Part shown: positions 35,401-41,512 of the stretch, piece after piece
Layout of the letters: each line of letters opens with the position of its first letter
Numbering within the stretch: the stretch's first letter is position 1
Origin: JAIVGV01 sp032229975
GTDB taxonomy: Bacteria > Acidobacteriota > Blastocatellia > Pyrinomonadales > Pyrinomonadaceae
DNA: 64,000 bases
Direction of reading: 5' to 3'
NCBI GenBank assembly: GCA_032229975.1
Contig: JAVXVG010000017.1
Location: forward strand, 62,001-126,000
The notes under the pieces: generated by a model
The model's input: only the letters and a program-made list of their open reading frames with translations
Database searches by the model: none
Told to the model about the DNA's origin: nothing
Translations under genes and position numbers: made by a program

Positions 35401-36544
35401 CGTAGAGGAAGCGTCGCGCTTCGACCGACGTGTCGAAGCGGCGCAGCGCGGCGCGCGCACGCTGAACGAGCACGGGCAGTCGGCGCGCGAGCACGGGCCG
35501 CGCGCCGATCTTTTGCGCGTCCGTCTCACGACCGGGCGCGGTTGTTAAAGTGTGGCCGGAATAGTTCAACAGGCCCGCGAGTGAGCTGAGCGTCGCGAAG
35601 CCTTCGTCGAGGAGCGCGCTCTTTTCATTCGAGGTGAGGGTCGGGACGAGCGAGAGGTCTTCGCGCTCTGCGGCGCGGACGAAGCAGAGCGAGTTGTAGG
35701 GACAGCCGTCGCAATGCGAGCCGAGATGAAACGCAGCCGCGTCGGGCATCACACGTGCGGCGCGAGAAACGTCCGAGTCATTTGCCGAGACGAGCTGCGC
35801 GATCTCGTCGAGATAGAGTGAGAGATCGAACTTGACGAACTCGTCGGGCCCGATCCGATGCGCGCTCGCACGCGCACCGGGATCGGCTGCCGCGTCGCGC
35901 GCCTCCTGACCTTCAATCGACGCACGCCCTTCGCTAGTCTCTTGTTCAATGCGGGTCGTGTTCGTCTCTTCCGTCTCAGACTTTCGCGAGAGCACCGCGC
36001 CATCGATTGATGTCACGTTGAGGCCCGCTTGTCGAACGGCGTCGAGCAACAGACGCGCGTAGAAGGCCACTTGCAGGCGAAAGCCTACGGTCTCGCGGCG
36101 GCTCGCCTTGATATCGAGAACCGTGAGTGAGACATCATTGCCTTCGCGTTCGACTTGAATAAGATCGGCGTAGCCTTCACACGACCAGCCGCCGATCAAA
36201 CCTTCGAGTCGTGGTTGATAGTAGAAGCTGCGCCCGTCCTGTTGTTCACCGAGCGCGACGATAAAGGCCGCAGCGGACGTGCCGCGCAGATCGCGCACGC
36301 GCTCACGCGCGCCGAGCGCATCGACGATCTCGCGCTCGAACGACTGGCCCGCGCCGGAGAGCAAAGGCGAGAGCGCATCGAAGGGGACACGGTAGCGCGC
36401 GGCGAGCGACTTCGCCTCTGACGGGAAGAGTACGAAACGCAGATATTGCTCGCAGCGATTGCGCTGCACGTACTGCGCGAGCCGTTGCGCGCTGAGCGTG
36501 CGCTCGGTCTTGAAGCTCTGCGCGGAATCGGAGGCGTGAGTCAT
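32411..36544 (-). CDS. RecB-like Fe-S nuclease fused to an Upf1/Dna2-like SF1 helicase
   Basis: 1377 residues. The N-terminal part is a PD-(D/E)XK nuclease with 'GYADLI' and 'LDIKASRRET' motifs. Cys31 (RNRCEQYL) plus the trio near 277-286 (CDGCPYNSLC) form the four-cysteine pattern of iron-sulphur nucleases such as Cas4, AddB and Dna2. The C-terminal half is a superfamily 1 helicase: Walker A GPPGTGKS near residue 925, DEASQ near 1080, GDHRQMPP, and 'RFQGGERDLIIVSATVSD' near the end. Such fusions process DNA ends or aberrant structures. No Cas genes accompany it, and a CRISPR role is not suggested. It is followed by a zinc-ribbon gene on the same strand, upstream in the transcript. Confidence 0.85.
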   Translation of the reverse strand: MTHASDSAQSFKTERTLSAQRLAQYVQRNRCEQYLRFVLFPSEAKSLAARYRVPFDALSPLLSGAGQSFEREIVDALGARERVRDLRGTSAAAFIVALGEQQDGRSFYYQPRLEGLIGGWSCEGYADLIQVEREGNDVSLTVLDIKASRRETVGFRLQVAFYARLLLDAVRQAGLNVTSIDGAVLSRKSETEETNTTRIEQETSEGRASIEGQEARDAAADPGARASAHRIGPDEFVKFDLSLYLDEIAQLVSANDSDVSRAARVMPDAAAFHLGSHCDGCPYNSLCFVRAAEREDLSLVPTLTSNEKSALLDEGFATLSSLAGLLNYSGHTLTTAPGRETDAQKIGARPVLARRLPVLVQRARAALRRFDTSVEARRFLYGSEWGSLPDDATYPNLVKVFIDAQRDHLEDRVYLLSALVAGPCGSAEVIESTDSPPDTDAERALLIEWITRLLPQIARAADGREAPVHIYLFDRRSQRSLLDALARHFETLCALPAFYDLLTSHPALTQSMISFLADEVCERMNLAHVCQNLYEVARELGFRWDDPAHDTSAKFRARVFDATRSFARDTQTGLFAPADKEGGAHVVESSARFGTEIPLEYAYAAWGRLGGEAEPTEQERNYLSNFNGVTMEDVRALALLRCRALRHIEESFKQKNRHVEKRPLTLSRLDETEIDPASVPLSRALEDFLYLEHHAKVQTLLLHLALPPEQRAQTGRTLILRCDAYEKSAGGERATFTFDAGDAHNTNDAEDSASKIFDEMSANAHAPVAKFRAGDWVVLNPLAGEGGSALPAWKLLRGRLGIVEEFDAGRLSLRLLSMTFKNSDFRFSHVRHKPESGAFFTIDEMADDLNADKFLDACRNSATNNLYRWLCDAKEAKRPRPIRPRRLRDAVEIADLASRTQQPRGLTDAQRRVIGEAVADRVLVLQGPPGTGKSHTLGFMALVRALALATPARPFRIAVCARTHAATQIALASIARRARELRDAATQDGANIDTRLAPLATLKIAKVCADAGEQATEGVEKIFADGGEESSAAEQWDALLSEPLLVVGGTPGGLYKLIKQGAARGRAVDWSEKFFDLVVVDEASQMGIAEALTAAAFLRDDGQFVAIGDHRQMPPILAHAWDEESRRDMKHARPHLSIFETLRETGFRSDALDESFRIPTEIAGFLRRHVYAQDGVNFRSGNRLRLNAPEGLTGWLAAVFRPEQALVVVEHDESGSQQSNEYEATLVTEIARVATHQLGLDARRGIGVVVPHRAQKSLLQTRLPELAESIDTVERFQGGERDLIIVSATVSDREFAQAESGFLLEPRRLTVAVSRPRRKLVVVASRAVFDLIPADLDEYERSALWKYLRHECAATVLWEGEIGGQRVVVRSLAEETC

Positions 36545-36638
36545 GCGAGGGAACGGAGCGGGTTGTGAAAGTCAGGATGAAATTTTGATTCGATTGATTG
36601 AAGCAAGTTGCTTGTCGAAGTCTGACGCGGACGCAACG

Positions 36639-37337
36639 TCAACTCTTCTTGGGCCGGACGACGGTGAGCGTCGCCTGCTCGCTCTGCTCGACGGCGGCGG
36701 CGACGAGCCGGCGCACGTCCGCGTCGGCACCCGATTTTTCGGCGAGAAGTTTTTCGAGACTATCTTTCACGGGCGTGAACTTCACGCTGCGCTCGAAGAG
36801 AGATGAGAACGTCTCTGCATCGAGCGCGTCGGCGAGCGCAGAGACTTTCGCCTCGTCGCATTTCCAGTTGGTTCGGTAACTACACTTGACCGCGCCGTCT
36901 TCACCGCGCAGCGTCACAGAGTTGGCTACGCGTTGACGGTAGAGCGCGGCGAGTTTCAAACGCTCTTTGATCTCATCCACACGTTCCTTGATGCGCTTCT
37001 CCTCTGCGTGGAGGCGCACGTACTCGGCGACGAGTCCTTCGACCTCCGCCTCTGCGGGCGCGTCTTCCGGCGCGACGCCTGCGGCTCGCACGTCGCAGCC
37101 CGCGCACATCTGTTGGCCTTCTCTCTCCACCGCCTCGTCTTGCGCGACGAGACCGCCGCACGCCGCGCACGCGACGTAAAAGTCATTAGCGCACGACGCG
37201 CATAGAGGCTCGCCGCGAAGGTTGACGACCGATGGCGCGGTCGCTTCGAGACACTCCGCGCAAACCGACGCGCCCGCGTGCGGCTCGCGTGCCTGCGCGC
37301 TTGAATCGTGTGCCTGACCCGGTTCGATGTTTTCCAA
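36639..37337 (-). CDS. zinc-ribbon and coiled-coil protein of unknown function
   Basis: 232 residues. Residues about 27-82 contain four CxxC pairs (CAEC, CASC, CAAC, CAGC), two zinc ribbons in a row. Residues about 100-135 are a charged coiled coil (RLHAEEKRIKERVDEIKERLKL). The C-terminal half has no recognised motif. Part of it resembles nuclease- or helicase-associated proteins that follow a phage-type coiled-coil pattern, but I do not assign a family. It lies 94 bp upstream of the nuclease-helicase gene on the same strand and may be transcribed with it. Confidence 0.65.
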   Translation of the reverse strand: MENIEPGQAHDSSAQAREPHAGASVCAECLEATAPSVVNLRGEPLCASCANDFYVACAACGGLVAQDEAVEREGQQMCAGCDVRAAGVAPEDAPAEAEVEGLVAEYVRLHAEEKRIKERVDEIKERLKLAALYRQRVANSVTLRGEDGAVKCSYRTNWKCDEAKVSALADALDAETFSSLFERSVKFTPVKDSLEKLLAEKSGADADVRRLVAAAVEQSEQATLTVVRPKKS

Positions 37338-37624
37338 CGTGGCTACTCCTGCTCAGTGGCGCGGGCGGCGCGTGGCGGGTTGTTCATGACCGAGAGCCCT
37401 TCGATCAATTCTCTCGCTGAAGCGCGCCGGAGTTTCGCGAAGGCGCGAAGAATCTAGCAGAGGCGGCGCGGCGAAGTCGAGACGCGCATGATCAAATCGA
37501 GATAGGTGAAGGAGGCATCGCGTTGTGGCGCAAGTCTCGCCTGCGCGCGAAAGTTCTTTTGTCGTGGTGAGACAACTCGGCGACGAAGTTTGGTATCGAA
37601 CTCGCGGTAGATGAAAGAAAGTGC
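37338..37624. other. intergenic region
   Basis: About 290 bp between the zinc-ribbon gene start and a divergent promoter at 37625. Short overlapping frames on both strands look spurious. No repeat or RNA gene was recognised. Confidence 0.4.
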
Positions 37625-37654
37625 TTGACACGACAAAGTGGTCTGCCGTATATA
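37625..37654 (+). promoter_or_regulatory. strong sigma-70-type promoter
   Basis: TTGACA (37625-37630), an 18-base spacer, then TATATA (37649-37654). It is the best promoter match in the window and points at the small unit 37704-38040. Confidence 0.6.
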
Positions 37655-37703
37655 TACGCACCCGCGCGGAAGCTATTGGGCGCGCGCGAAAGATGAAACT
37701 ACG

Positions 37704-37925
37704 ATGTTGACGAACCAGACAAGACAGAGACGAACGCGCATCGGGGCCGGGACGGCTTCGATGTATTCGTGCATCTCGCCGGCCCGTGGTGGCGTCGTCG
37801 CCGCCGCGCGTGGCGCGATGTGTCTGAGTTCGTTACCTACCTATCAACTCGGTGGCGAATCCGGACACGATAGCGCGAAATCCATTAGGAATTTGCGTTT
37901 CGCGGATCAGGATAACCAGAGTTAG
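37704..37925 (+). CDS. possible 73-residue small protein or non-coding RNA unit
   Basis: An ATG at 37704, about 50 bases after the promoter, opens a 73-codon frame ending at 37925. The product would be basic at the start and Ala/Gly/Ser-rich in the middle (PARGGVVAAARGAM). The ribosome binding site is poor. Directly after the stop come a perfect 10-bp hairpin and a strong terminator. The promoter-to-terminator span of about 400 bases would equally suit a structured RNA. I could not match it to tmRNA, 6S, SRP or RNase P RNA. Confidence 0.35.
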   Translation: MLTNQTRQRRTRIGAGTASMYSCISPARGGVVAAARGAMCLSSLPTYQLGGESGHDSAKSIRNLRFADQDNQS

Positions 37926-37930
37926 TCGTG

Positions 37931-37954
37931 GGAGAGCGGGTTCTCCCGCTCTCC
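37931..37954 (+). other. perfect hairpin after the small ORF
   Basis: Stem GGAGAGCGGG/CCCGCTCTCC (37931-37940 with 37945-37954) and a TTCT loop. No U-run follows, so it may be an RNA element, while the following structure terminates. Confidence 0.6.
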
Positions 37955-37987
37955 AATCCAAAAGCTAAAAGTTAGTCGGATTGATCG

Positions 37988-38039
37988 GAGCGGGAAAGCT
38001 TCTCTCGGATGCGAGAAGTGGCCCGCTCTTTTCTTTTGT
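37988..38039 (+). terminator. intrinsic terminator before the tRNA array
   Basis: Outer stem GAGCGGG/CCCGCTC (37988-37994 with 38022-38028) encloses an inner stem CTTCTC/GAGAAG, followed by TTTTCTTTTGTTGTTT. It ends the small unit that begins at the 37625 promoter and isolates it from the tRNA genes. Confidence 0.75.
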
Positions 38040-38223
38040 TGTTTGACAACTGAATTTTTTGAATGGAAGAGAGCAGAGAGACTGCCTTCTGCGGGCGACG
38101 ACGATCCTGCCGGACTCTGGCAAGCACGCGCGGACCAGCGTCGCCCTTAGGAGAAGTGTGCGCCGAAGTGTGTCTCCACGCGCGCTCTCTCGGCCCTCTT
38201 CTTTTTTTATCATAGCAAATTTC

Positions 38224-38310
38224 GCAGACGTGGCTGAGCGGCAAAGGCGGCTGACTGTAAATCAGTTTGTCACTTAGGTGACTTCGGAGGTTCGAGTCCT
38301 CTCGTCTGCA
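38224..38310 (+). tRNA. tRNA-Tyr (anticodon GTA)
   Basis: 87 bases with a long variable arm, as expected for Tyr. Acceptor GCAGACG/CGTCTGC, loop CTGTAAA, T-arm GGAGGTTCGAGTCCTCT. First gene of the array. Confidence 0.95.
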
Positions 38311-38322
38311 TCGAGACATTTG

Positions 38323-38395
38323 AGGGGCCTGATGTAACAGCAGCACATCGATCTCCAAGATCGTCGCTGAAGGGATCGAGCCTCGCGTGCTCCTA
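38323..38395 (+). tRNA. tRNA-Trp-like gene (anticodon CCA), degenerate T-arm
   Basis: The acceptor pairs over six bases (AGGGGC/GCTCCT), and the anticodon arm TCGAT-CTCCAAG-ATCGT gives anticodon CCA with one mismatch. The T-arm (GGGATCGAGCCTC) pairs over only three bases, and the D-arm is unusual. It is either a divergent Trp tRNA or a decaying copy. Confidence 0.6.
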
Positions 38396-38433
38396 TCGAA
38401 TTTTATATCGACGCGTCGAAGCGTCGTTTGCGC

Positions 38434-38517
38434 GGAAGGTTCGGCACGTGGCAAGCCAAGCGGTCTTGAAAATCGTGAGAGGTAACGCTCTGGCGGGTTC
38501 GACTCCCGCACCTTCCT
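38434..38517 (+). tRNA. tRNA-Ser (anticodon TGA)
   Basis: 84 bases. Acceptor GGAAGGT/ACCTTCC, loop CTTGAAA, an extended variable arm with stem AGAG/CTCT, and a good T-arm GCGGGTTCGACTCCCGC. The D-arm is irregular. Confidence 0.85.
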
Positions 38518-38535
38518 TATTCCGACTGCTGCGCT

Positions 38536-38570
38536 ACTTCATCGTTCATCGTTCCGCCTTCATCGTTTCA
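38536..38570 (+). repeat. dispersed palindrome-forming repeat, copy 1
   Basis: A run built from ACTTCATCGTTCATCGTT and CTTCATCGTTT, sitting between tRNA-Ser and tRNA-Arg. The same words occur at 41428-41512 and 43171-43237. Confidence 0.6.
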
Positions 38571-38573
38571 TTC

Positions 38574-38648
38574 GAACCCGTAGCTCAGTGGATCAAGAGC
38601 GCGACTCTGCGAAGGTCGAGGTCGCAGGTTCGAGTCCTGCCGGGTTCA
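38574..38648 (+). tRNA. tRNA-Arg (anticodon GCG)
   Basis: 75 bases. Acceptor GAACCCG/CGGGTTC, anticodon stem CGACT/GGTCG (one G-T pair) with loop CTGCGAA, T-arm GCAGGTTCGAGTCCTGC. Anticodon GCG for Arg is unusual: bacteria normally read CGN codons with ACG modified to ICG. Confidence 0.8.
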
Positions 38649-38655
38649 TCCGCAC

Positions 38656-38727
38656 GCCGACGTAGCCCAACGGTAGAGGGCCGCGCTGTGCACGCGGAAG
38701 CTGGGGGTTCGACTCCCTTTGATCCAT
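38656..38727 (+). tRNA. tRNA-His-like gene (anticodon GTG), unpaired acceptor stem
   Basis: The anticodon arm CCGCG-CTGTGCA-CGCGG is perfect, and a T-arm with two G-T pairs is present, but the 5' strand GCCGACG does not pair with the 3' strand TGATCCA. The 3' end looks as if it came from a different tRNA. It is probably non-functional unless repaired after transcription. Confidence 0.6.
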
Positions 38728-38755
38728 CTCGCTCACACGACATCAAACTTTTCTT

Positions 38756-38827
38756 GGAACGGTGGCTGAGAGGTCAGGCACTGGATTGTCGATCCAGACG
38801 ATGCGAGTTCGAGCCTCGTCCGTTCCG
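38756..38827 (+). tRNA. tRNA-Asp (anticodon GTC)
   Basis: Acceptor GGAACGG/CCGTTCC, anticodon stem CTGGA/TCCAG with loop TTGTCGA, T-arm GCGAGTTCGAGCCTCGT. G discriminator, as usual for Asp. Confidence 0.93.
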
Positions 38828-38837
38828 TCATGCACGC

Positions 38838-38911
38838 GCCTTCGTAGCTCAAACGCGCAGAGCGGCTGGCCCTTAACCAGTCAGGTCTGAGTTCAAATCT
38901 CAGCGAAGGCA
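38838..38911 (+). tRNA. tRNA-Lys (anticodon CTT)
   Basis: Acceptor GCCTTCG/CGAAGGC, anticodon loop CCCTTAA on stem GCTGG/CCAGT, T-arm CTGAGTTCAAATCTCAG. The D-loop carries an AAACGCG insertion also hinted at in other array members. Confidence 0.88.
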
Positions 38912-38924
38912 TTTCCCGTTTCGA

Positions 38925-38995
38925 CGGAGTGTAGCCTAGAGGCTTCGAGTCGCTTGATCCGAGATCAAGACGGCGTGGATTCCTCTCGACTCCGA
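38925..38995 (+). tRNA. degenerate tRNA-Pro-like gene (anticodon position CGA)
   Basis: The 5' end CGGAGTGTAGC and the anticodon arm CTTGA-TCCGAGA-TCAAG align with bacterial tRNA-Pro, but the anticodon reads CGA instead of CGG and base 33 is C instead of T. The T-arm (GTGGATTCCTCTC) does not form a normal stem-loop. It is probably a decaying tRNA. Confidence 0.5.
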
Positions 38996-39008
38996 TCACT
39001 TCACATTC

Positions 39009-39086
39009 GCATCGTTGGTCCAGCCCGGTTGAAGACGCGGCGTTGCCAGCGCCGAGACCTGAGTTCGAATCTCAGACGATGCACCA
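39009..39086 (+). tRNA. tRNA-Gly (anticodon GCC)
   Basis: Acceptor GCATCGT/ACGATGC, anticodon stem CGGCG/CGCCG with loop TTGCCAG, T-arm CTGAGTTCGAATCTCAG. An encoded CCA follows the discriminator A, unlike the other genes here. Confidence 0.88.
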
Positions 39087-39096
39087 ACACACACGC

Positions 39097-39172
39097 GGGC
39101 GGTTAGCTCAAAACTGGATAGAGCACCACGCTTCGAACGTGGACGTTGCGGGTTCGAGTCCTGCACCGCCCT
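39097..39172 (+). tRNA. tRNA-Arg (anticodon TCG), second gene
   Basis: Acceptor GGGCGGT/ACCGCCC, anticodon stem CCACG/CGTGG with loop CTTCGAA, T-arm GCGGGTTCGAGTCCTGC. It shares the anticodon with the gene at 32212 but not its body sequence, so it is not a recent duplicate. Confidence 0.9.
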
Positions 39173-39184
39173 CTCATTCTTCGC

Positions 39185-39259
39185 GCGACCGAAACTCAAA
39201 CGGATACGAGTGCGAGTTTCCCAAACTCGATGCTGCGGGTTCGAGTCCCGCCGGTCGCT
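39185..39259 (+). tRNA. tRNA-Gly (anticodon CCC)
   Basis: Acceptor GCGACCG/CGGTCGC, anticodon stem CGAGT/ACTCG with loop TTCCCAA, T-arm GCGGGTTCGAGTCCCGC. The D-arm (ACTCAAACGGATACGAGT) has an expanded A-rich loop. Confidence 0.88.
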
Positions 39260-39271
39260 TCTCACCTTCAT

Positions 39272-39344
39272 GCACGCGTAGCCAAGCGGCGAAGGCGCAG
39301 GTCTGCAAAACCTGTCAACGTCGGTTCGAATCCGACCGCGTGCT
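39272..39344 (+). tRNA. tRNA-Cys (anticodon GCA)
   Basis: Acceptor GCACGCG/CGCGTGC, anticodon stem CAGGT/ACCTG with loop CTGCAAA, T-arm GTCGGTTCGAATCCGAC. Last tRNA before the HNH gene. Confidence 0.93.
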
Positions 39345-39500
39345 TCTTCGGCGACGAACGCGAAGATTCATTCTTCAACGTCGTCGCGCGTACAAGGCTT
39401 GCGAGCGGCGGCGCACCCCGCGTCGAGCCTCACCACCGCTCGCACTTCCCTTCTCATTCAAGACGGAAGGCAACACTGACGAAAGGAGGTTTTACGAACC

Positions 39501-40070
39501 ATGTCGCTCAACGGTCGGGTTCTCTTGCTCAACCAAACTTACGAGCCGCTCGGCACGGTCGGCGTGGCCCGCGCGATTGTAATGCTCTTCAAGAACACCG
39601 TCTCGGTCGAAGAGTGGGACGGCGACCGCGTCCTTCGCACGCCGCGCACAGAGTATCCCGTGCCCTCTGTCATGCGCCGGCGCACCTACGTCAACGTGCG
39701 CCGACGCCGCGATGCGACGGGCTCGAAGCGCGTGAGAATTTACATACGCGACGGGTTTCGCTGCCAGTATTGCGGCGAGCGCAAGAACCCTGTGGAGCTA
39801 ACGCTCGATCACATTCTCCCGCGCTCGCGCGGCGGCAACCATCAACCGATCAACGTCGTCACCGCGTGCGTCGCCTGCAACCAGCGCAAGGGCAATCGCA
39901 CGCCCGGGGAGGCCCGTATGCCTCTGCTCACCACGCAGATGGCCCTGCACGCGCAGCTCGAACGCGTCGTGCTCTGCCACTACGCCGAGGCGCGGCCGGA
40001 GTGGAGAAAGTACATCTTCACTGAAGACGTGAACGACGATTCGCGTGCGAAGCGATCACGGACGGCTTGA
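39501..40070 (+). CDS. HNH endonuclease
   Basis: 189 residues. Two CxxC pairs (CQYC and CVAC) frame the HNH core 'LTLDHILPRSRGGNHQPINVVTACVACNQRKGNRTP' (about 94-130). The N-terminal ~70 residues are the conserved 'VLLLNQTYEPLGTVGVARAIVMLFKN' extension seen in chromosomal HNH proteins of many phyla. AAAGGAGG precedes the start. It stands inside the tRNA array, between tRNA-Cys and tRNA-Val. The biological target is unknown. The wide distribution of this type argues against a recent homing nuclease. Confidence 0.88.
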   Translation: MSLNGRVLLLNQTYEPLGTVGVARAIVMLFKNTVSVEEWDGDRVLRTPRTEYPVPSVMRRRTYVNVRRRRDATGSKRVRIYIRDGFRCQYCGERKNPVELTLDHILPRSRGGNHQPINVVTACVACNQRKGNRTPGEARMPLLTTQMALHAQLERVVLCHYAEARPEWRKYIFTEDVNDDSRAKRSRTA

Positions 40071-40100
40071 ATGAGGGCCGGCGGCCGTCGGCCCTCATTC
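40069..40100. terminator. hairpin overlapping the HNH stop codon
   Basis: 12-bp perfect stem GAATGAGGGCCG/CGGCCCTCATTC with an 8-base loop, beginning within the TGA stop. It ends 14 bases before tRNA-Val and lacks a U-run. Confidence 0.6.
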
Positions 40101-40113
40101 ATCCCTCAAACCC

Positions 40114-40184
40114 GCCGGTTAACTCAACTGGAAGAGTGCCTGTCCTACAAACAGGAAGTTGAAGGTTCAAATCCTTCACCGGCG
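40114..40184 (+). tRNA. tRNA-Val (anticodon TAC)
   Basis: Acceptor pairs over six bases (GCCGGT/ACCGGC), anticodon stem CCTGT/ACAGG with loop CCTACAA, T-arm GAAGGTTCAAATCCTTC. At about 71 bases it is slightly short. Confidence 0.85.
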
Positions 40185-40294
40185 ATCAACTTTATCGGGG
40201 CGCACGGCTCGTCGCGCGCAGAACGGCAGACTGCGCGTGATCGTGGAGCGAGAGACTTGCTGGCGTTGGTCTCGCGCCCCGACCAAAGCTCTCG

Positions 40295-40368
40295 CGCGGA
40301 GTAGCTCAGTTAGGCAGAGCACACGTCTCATAAATGTGAGCGCGCGGGTTCGAGTCCCGCCTCCGCGA
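40295..40368 (+). tRNA. tRNA with CAT anticodon (elongator Met, or Ile2)
   Basis: Acceptor CGCGGAG/CTCCGCG, anticodon stem CACGT/ATGTG with loop CTCATAA, T-arm GCGGGTTCGAGTCCCGC. The C1-G72 pair and lack of three G-C pairs in the anticodon stem argue against an initiator tRNA. Met and lysidine-modified Ile cannot be told apart with certainty. Confidence 0.85.
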
Positions 40369-40371
40369 TTC

Positions 40372-40446
40372 GGGTCGGTAGCTTAACTCGGCAAAAGCGA
40401 CAGTCCTGCAAACTGTTAGATGTGAGTTCGAATCTCACCCGATCCA
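40372..40446 (+). tRNA. tRNA-Ala (anticodon TGC)
   Basis: Acceptor GGGTCGG/CCGATCC, anticodon stem ACAGT/ACTGT with loop CCTGCAA, T-arm GTGAGTTCGAATCTCAC. It lacks the usual G3-U70 identity pair at position 3, having a G-T pair (G74-T443 in the last digits) where G3-U70 is expected: the third acceptor pair is G-T, so Ala identity is supported. Last gene of the array. Confidence 0.88.
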
Positions 40447-40547
40447 TTACTCGTGCGAAAAATTATCGTGGACGCTACTTCGCGCGCCGCGCATTTGCTA
40501 ACATCGCGCCAACGCTCTGCGATCATAAACGTGCGGACTTCAATGCG

Positions 40548-41438
40548 ATGGAGATCAAGATCAAAACGCCGCCCGACTTCAACTTCAAGCGCACCGCGCT
40601 CAGCCACGGCTGGAGCGATCTCGCGCCCTTCAAGCTCAACGACGAGTTCTCCATCCTCACGCGCATCGTCGATCTCGGCGCGAGGTCGAAGCCCATCGCC
40701 GTGAAGATCGCTGGCGCGAAACACGGCTTGCGTGTGAGCTTCGAGGGCGAGTTATCCGCGCAGTCGCTCGTTAAGCTCAAACGCGACGTGCGCCACATGA
40801 TGCGACTCGACGACGGACTCGATCCCTTCTACGCCGCGCTCGCGCGTGAGCCCGCTTTCGCTTGGGTGGCCCGCGCGGGCGCGGGCCGTCTGCTGCGTGC
40901 GCCGACGGTCTTCGAGGACTTGGTCAAGTCTCTGGCGACGACGAACTGCTCTTGGTCGCTCACGAAGATCATGATCTCGCGTCTCGTCGAAAATCTCGGC
41001 CGCCCCGCGCGCGGCGGCGGCCACACGTTCCCCACGCCCGCCGCGATGGCCGAAGCTCCCGAAAAATTCTTTCGCGAAGAGATGCGCTCCGGCTACCGCG
41101 CGCCCTACTTCACAGAACTCGCCGAGCGCGTCGCCTCCGGCGAGATCGATGTAGAAAGCTGGCTCACATCAGAACTCTCGACAGATGAACTCAAGCGCGC
41201 GATGAAGCGCGTCAAGGGCATCGGCGACTATGCGGCTGAGAACTTGTTGAAGCTCGTCGGTCGCTACGACGTGCTGGCCCTCGACTCTTGGGTGCGCGCA
41301 ACCTACGCGCGCATCCACAATAAGGGTCGCGCCGCCGCCGACAAAAAGATCGCACGCCACTACTCGCGCTTTCAAGAATGGCGCGGTCTCGCACTCTGGT
41401 GCGACATGACGAAGGACTGGATCGAAGATGAACGATGA
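40548..41438 (+). CDS. HhH-GPD superfamily DNA glycosylase
   Basis: 296 residues from the ATG at 40548; the frame upstream runs into tRNA-Ala and is not coding. The helix-hairpin-helix 'VKGIGDYAAENLLKLVG' is followed by 'YDVLALDSWVRATY' with the catalytic Asp, the layout of OGG1/AlkA-like base-excision glycosylases. The N-terminal ~120 residues would be the beta-rich domain found in that branch. No iron-sulphur cysteines are present. The damaged base cannot be predicted. The last codons and the stop lie in a dispersed repeat (see 41428). Confidence 0.85.
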   Translation: MEIKIKTPPDFNFKRTALSHGWSDLAPFKLNDEFSILTRIVDLGARSKPIAVKIAGAKHGLRVSFEGELSAQSLVKLKRDVRHMMRLDDGLDPFYAALAREPAFAWVARAGAGRLLRAPTVFEDLVKSLATTNCSWSLTKIMISRLVENLGRPARGGGHTFPTPAAMAEAPEKFFREEMRSGYRAPYFTELAERVASGEIDVESWLTSELSTDELKRAMKRVKGIGDYAAENLLKLVGRYDVLALDSWVRATYARIHNKGRAAADKKIARHYSRFQEWRGLALWCDMTKDWIEDER

Positions 41439-41512
41439 AGTAGAAACGATGAACGATGAAGTATGAACAGGCCGACTGCATCGTTCGTCGTTCATCGCTC
41501 AGACTTCATCAT
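41428..41512. repeat. dispersed palindrome-forming repeat, copy 2, overlapping two stop codons
   Basis: Words ATGAACGATGAAGT (41428-41441, 41449-41462) face inverted words TCGTTCATCG and CAGACTTCATCATTT (up to 41512). The left arm supplies the last codons and stop of the glycosylase gene, and the right arm supplies the C-terminal residues and stop of nth. Confidence 0.65.

Noticed and set aside
37700..37960. A GGGACGGCTTCGATG-like stretch suggested the 5' end of tmRNA.
   Set aside because: No tag reading frame ending in an Ala-rich sequence and no 3' tRNA-like T-arm and acceptor could be found.
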